Assembly: GCA_900554905.1 (NCBI GenBank)
Contig: USJB01000070.1
Span: 1-6,783 of the forward strand
DNA: 6,783 nucleotides
From: an uncultured Collinsella sp.
GTDB lineage: Bacteria; Actinomycetota; Coriobacteriia; Coriobacteriales; Coriobacteriaceae
Reading direction: 5' to 3'
Part shown: positions 5,802-6,783 of the stretch, piece after piece
Position numbering within the stretch: the first letter of the stretch is position 1
Layout: each line of letters begins with the position of its first letter
Notes under the pieces: model-generated
The model's input: the letters and a program-made list of their open reading frames with translations, nothing else
Databases searched by the model: none
Told to the model about the DNA's origin: nothing
Position numbers and translations under genes: made by a program

Positions 5802-6560
5802 TCACTCCTCGCTCTGCGAATACGAAGCGTCAAGAATCTCCTGCGCGTAAGCGCGCTCCTCGGGCGTGAGCCGCGCTGTCTCGATCAGATCGGGACGCCA
5901 GCAGCAGGTGCGCTCGATGGCGTTCTTGCGACGCCAGGCATCGACCTTGGCGTGATCGCCGCTCACAAGCACCGGCGGCACGCCCTCGCCGTTGAACTCG
6001 GCGGGGCGGGTGTACTGCGCGTACTCGAGCAGTCCTCCGTCCTCGGCGGTCGAGAATGACTCGTCGACGTTGCTCATTTCGTCACCAAGGGCGCCGGGAA
6101 TCAGGCGTACGACGGCATCGGCAACGACCATAGCGGGAAGCTCGCCGCCCGTGAGCACGTAGTCGCCGATCGACAGACGCTCATCGGCATACGCATACGC
6201 GCGCTCGTCGACGCCCTCGTAGCGACTGCACACAAACAGCAGGCGCTCGCTTTTGAGCAGGCGCTCGGCCACATGCTGCGTAAAAGGCTCGCCACAGGGG
6301 GTAAAGAACACCACAGTGGGCTTGGGACCCTCTGCGCCAATGGCCTCGATGGCCTCTGCGATAGGCTCGACCTTCATGAGCATGCCCTGCCCGCCGCCGT
6401 ACGGCTCGTCATCGACGGTACGATGGCGGTCGTGCGTCCAGTCGCGCAGGTTATACGCCTTAAAATCAAAAAAGCCGGCCTTGCGGGCGCGGCCCAAAAT
6501 CGACGTGGACATGACGGGCTCAAACATCTCCGGAAAGACCGAAAGGGTCTCAATCAGCAT
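5802..6560 (-). CDS. trmD: tRNA (guanine-37-N1)-methyltransferase
   Basis: TrmD transfers methyl from S-adenosylmethionine to N1 of G37, next to the anticodon, which prevents +1 frameshifting. It acts as a homodimer with a trefoil-knot (SPOUT) fold. The 252 residues match the family. Motifs seen: N-terminal IETLSVFPEMF (3-13), DDEPYGGGQGMLMK (50-63), FTPCGEPF (86-93), CSRYEGVDERA (111-121), SIGDYVLTGGELPAMV (130-145), VRLIPGALG (151-159) with the expected catalytic Arg152, and YTRP (183-186) followed by GVPPVLVSGDHAKVDAWR (193-210). The catalytic Asp of the E. coli DSF motif appears as DESF (166-169), discussed in the findings. ATG at 6560 has GGAGGA four nt upstream. It lies 10 nt after rimM, in the classic ribosome/tRNA maturation operon. 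Confidence 0.97.
   Translation of the reverse strand: MLIETLSVFPEMFEPVMSTSILGRARKAGFFDFKAYNLRDWTHDRHRTVDDEPYGGGQGMLMKVEPIAEAIEAIGAEGPKPTVVFFTPCGEPFTQHVAERLLKSERLLFVCSRYEGVDERAYAYADERLSIGDYVLTGGELPAMVVADAVVRLIPGALGDEMSNVDESFSTAEDGGLLEYAQYTRPAEFNGEGVPPVLVSGDHAKVDAWRRKNAIERTCCWRPDLIETARLTPEERAYAQEILDASYSQSEE
5805..5810 (-). promoter_or_regulatory. Ribosome binding site of lepB, inside the end of trmD
   Basis: GAGGAG is formed by the last two Glu codons of trmD and lies 5 nt before the ATG at 5799. It favours that ATG over the GTG at 5805, which would have no spacing. The arrangement ties lepB translation to the ribosome finishing trmD. Confidence 0.65.
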
Positions 6561-6570
6561 GCTGTCCTCC

Positions 6571-6783
6571 CTACTTGTCCATATCGATCAAGCCGTCCAT
6601 AACGTGGACGGAAATTGTTCCTGTGTCGGGAAGATCGAGCACAACCTGCTCGATTACGGGAATCAGCACCTCGCCGTACCGATCGCCCTCGACAACCCAA
6701 ACATCGTTGGCGGGCGTCGACATGATCTCGACAATCGTGCCGAGCGAACCAAAGCGCTCGTCGACCACCTCGCGACCCATGAG
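6571..6783 (-). CDS. rimM: Ribosome maturation factor RimM, C-terminal part (cut by window edge)
   Basis: RimM binds ribosomal protein S19 and helps mature the 30S head. Only the last 70 residues and the TAG stop are in the window; the full protein is normally about 165-180. The frame is open to the window edge, and the ATG at 6780 is an internal Met, preceded in frame by a Leu codon. Seen are the PRC-barrel signatures MGREVVDERFGSLGTIVEI, then STPANDVWVVEGD, the VLIPVIEQVVLDLP strand pair and the ending MDGLIDMDK, matching the family's GANDV, LIP and GLLDL blocks. It is followed by trmD after 10 nt, the standard order. I cannot judge the N-terminal domain from this window. Confidence 0.93.
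   Translation of the reverse strand, partial: LMGREVVDERFGSLGTIVEIMSTPANDVWVVEGDRYGEVLIPVIEQVVLDLPDTGTISVHVMDGLIDMDK

Noticed and set aside
5838..5853. Third TGCGC-like hairpin in the end of trmD
   Set aside because: Only a 4-5 bp imperfect stem, inside coding sequence and about 35 nt from the lepB start, so unlike the two leader hairpins.

Overview
This window looks like a housekeeping stretch from a GC-rich Gram-positive bacterium. I suspect an intestinal actinobacterium of the Coriobacteriia (Collinsella-like). That rests on three inferences: GC-rich codon use with few TTA, CTA or TCA codons; an actinobacterial-style neighbourhood of rimM, trmD and a short single-span lepB; and two-subunit glycyl-tRNA synthetase genes next to the PPDK pair. 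No rRNA, tRNA, mobile element, CRISPR array or phage gene is visible.

All seven genes lie on the minus strand, so transcription runs from high to low coordinates: rimM (3' part, 6571-6783), trmD (5802-6560), lepB (5236-5799), glyQ (4265-5176), glyS (2165-4261), ppsR (1264-2130), ppdK (5' part, 1-1014). Gaps are 10 nt (rimM/trmD), 2 nt (trmD/lepB, using the ATG I prefer), 59 nt (lepB/glyQ), 3 nt (glyQ/glyS), 34 nt (glyS/ppsR) and 249 nt (ppsR/ppdK). I saw no convincing intrinsic terminator. The first six genes could be one long transcript, perhaps with an internal promoter before glyQ. ppdK has its own regulatory region.

Functionally there are three blocks. rimM and trmD serve 30S maturation and tRNA m1G37 modification, and lepB is signal peptidase I. 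glyQ and glyS encode the alpha and beta subunits of glycyl-tRNA synthetase. ppsR and ppdK are a bifunctional kinase/phosphorylase and its target, pyruvate phosphate dikinase, which interconverts pyruvate and PEP.

I did not find a new defence or mobile system. The most interesting non-coding signal is the 249-nt ppsR-ppdK gap. It holds three CGTTTACC-like repeats at 11- and 21-nt spacing (about one and two helical turns), an imperfect palindrome, an 8-bp inverted repeat enclosing a TATAGT box, and a GNRA-capped hairpin against the ppdK ribosome binding site. A hairpin with the same 5-bp stem sits just before the ppsR ribosome binding site, so regulator and target may share a leader feature.
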